A stretch of DNA of 14,444 nt from CAZFCK01 sp964517355 (GTDB lineage: Bacteria; Desulfobacterota; Desulfovibrionia; Desulfovibrionales; Desulfovibrionaceae), in NCBI GenBank assembly GCA_964517355.1, contig CAZFCK010000121.1, forward strand, positions 1 to 14,444. Direction: 5' to 3'. This document shows positions 14,254 to 14,444 of the stretch, piece after piece. Below the pieces are notes generated by a model. That model was not told the DNA's origin. It was given only the letters and a program-made list of their open reading frames with translations, and did no database searches. Each line of letters starts with the position of its first letter. Position 1 is the stretch's first letter. Made by a program: the position numbers and the translations under genes.

Positions 14254-14310
14254 GAAGCGCCTCCCGTTCACAAAATCCCGAAACTATCTTCAGTATAAAA
14301 AGAAAGTGCG

Positions 14311-14344
14311 AGAGGGGAAACCTTTTGAAAAAGCTTCTCCCCCT
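14311..14344. repeat. Dispersed hairpin repeat copy after the amidohydrolase
   Basis: GAGGGGAAACCTTTT (14312-14326) pairs imperfectly with AAGCTTCTCCCCCTC (14330-14344). The same elements, as reverse complement, appear in the hisC-upstream terminator (3937-3970). No T-run follows. Confidence 0.55.
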
Positions 14345-14357
14345 CGCGCTCCCCTTC

Positions 14358-14383
14358 CTAGCGCATTTTCGCCTTGAAACAAG
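14358..14383. repeat. 26-base exact repeat, copy 2
   Basis: Identical to 3878-3903. After the shared part this copy runs into ACTCTTCCCTGGAAC instead of GCGCAAG, so the two copies differ downstream. Confidence 0.7.
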
Positions 14384-14387
14384 ACTC

Positions 14388-14420
14388 TTCCCTGGAACAA
14401 TTTCCAATTGTTCCAGGGAA
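14388..14420. repeat. Perfect 15-base-pair hairpin at the window end
   Basis: TTCCCTGGAACAATT (14388-14402) is perfectly complementary to AATTGTTCCAGGGAA (14406-14420) over TCC. No T-run follows on either strand. It sits immediately after the 26-base repeat, as the terminator hairpin at 3931-3971 follows the first copy. Confidence 0.75.
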
Positions 14421-14444
14421 ATGCATAAGAGCATCTAGCGCTTT

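Noticed and set aside
14388..14420. Perfect hairpin as a terminator for the amidohydrolase
   Set aside because: No T-run follows on either strand, so it is listed as a repeat element.

Overview
The window looks like chromosome from a sulfate-reducing deltaproteobacterium, most likely Desulfovibrionaceae. This is an inference from gene content and style: a glutaredoxin next to a ferredoxin:thioredoxin-reductase catalytic subunit, a stand-alone fliM, XRE-cupin regulators beside acyl-CoA ligases, GC-rich genes separated by AT-rich gaps, and a recurring family of G/C-arm hairpins around TTTTGAAAAA-type centres. Species cannot be named from the sequence alone. Every complete gene I can support lies on the + strand.

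Layout. (1) 1-430 is a gene-free leader with a terminator and a possible small transcript. (2) 431-1480 is a class I fructose-bisphosphate aldolase of the FbaB type. (3) 1940-2920 is fliM, the flagellar switch protein, away from any other flagellar gene and behind a strong promoter and long leader. (4) 3289-3881 is a two-gene redox operon, a glutaredoxin-like protein overlapping an FTR-type catalytic subunit by ATGA. (5) 4013-5110 is hisC (histidinol-phosphate aminotransferase), with an intrinsic terminator only about 36 bases upstream of its start. (6) 5309-6706 is a 12-helix sugar:proton symporter with an inverted repeat in its promoter region. (7) 6823-8093 holds a two-helix membrane protein with a cytoplasmic-type zinc ribbon, then a YbgC-like hotdog thioesterase. 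(8) 8419-12889 is a four-gene operon, [XRE-cupin regulator, acyl-CoA ligase] twice, with the two ligases from different subfamilies. (9) 13462-14253 is an amidohydrolase-2 family metal-dependent hydrolase. The last 190 bases are repeats and hairpins.

How it fits together. Most genes are housekeeping or metabolic. The most distinctive unit is the 8419-12889 operon. It pairs small-molecule-binding (cupin) DNA-binding proteins with AMP-forming carboxylate:CoA ligases in an A-B-A'-B' order, which suggests each ligase has its own ligand-responsive partner for uptake or activation of organic acids. The second notable unit is the glutaredoxin/FTR pair, which lacks the canonical active-site His of FTR (Cys-Tyr-Cys instead of Cys-His-Cys).

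The intergenic regions carry at least five related stem-loop copies of a dispersed repeat, plus a 26-base exact repeat found at 3878 and 14358. I saw no tRNA, rRNA, CRISPR array, insertion sequence or prophage gene.
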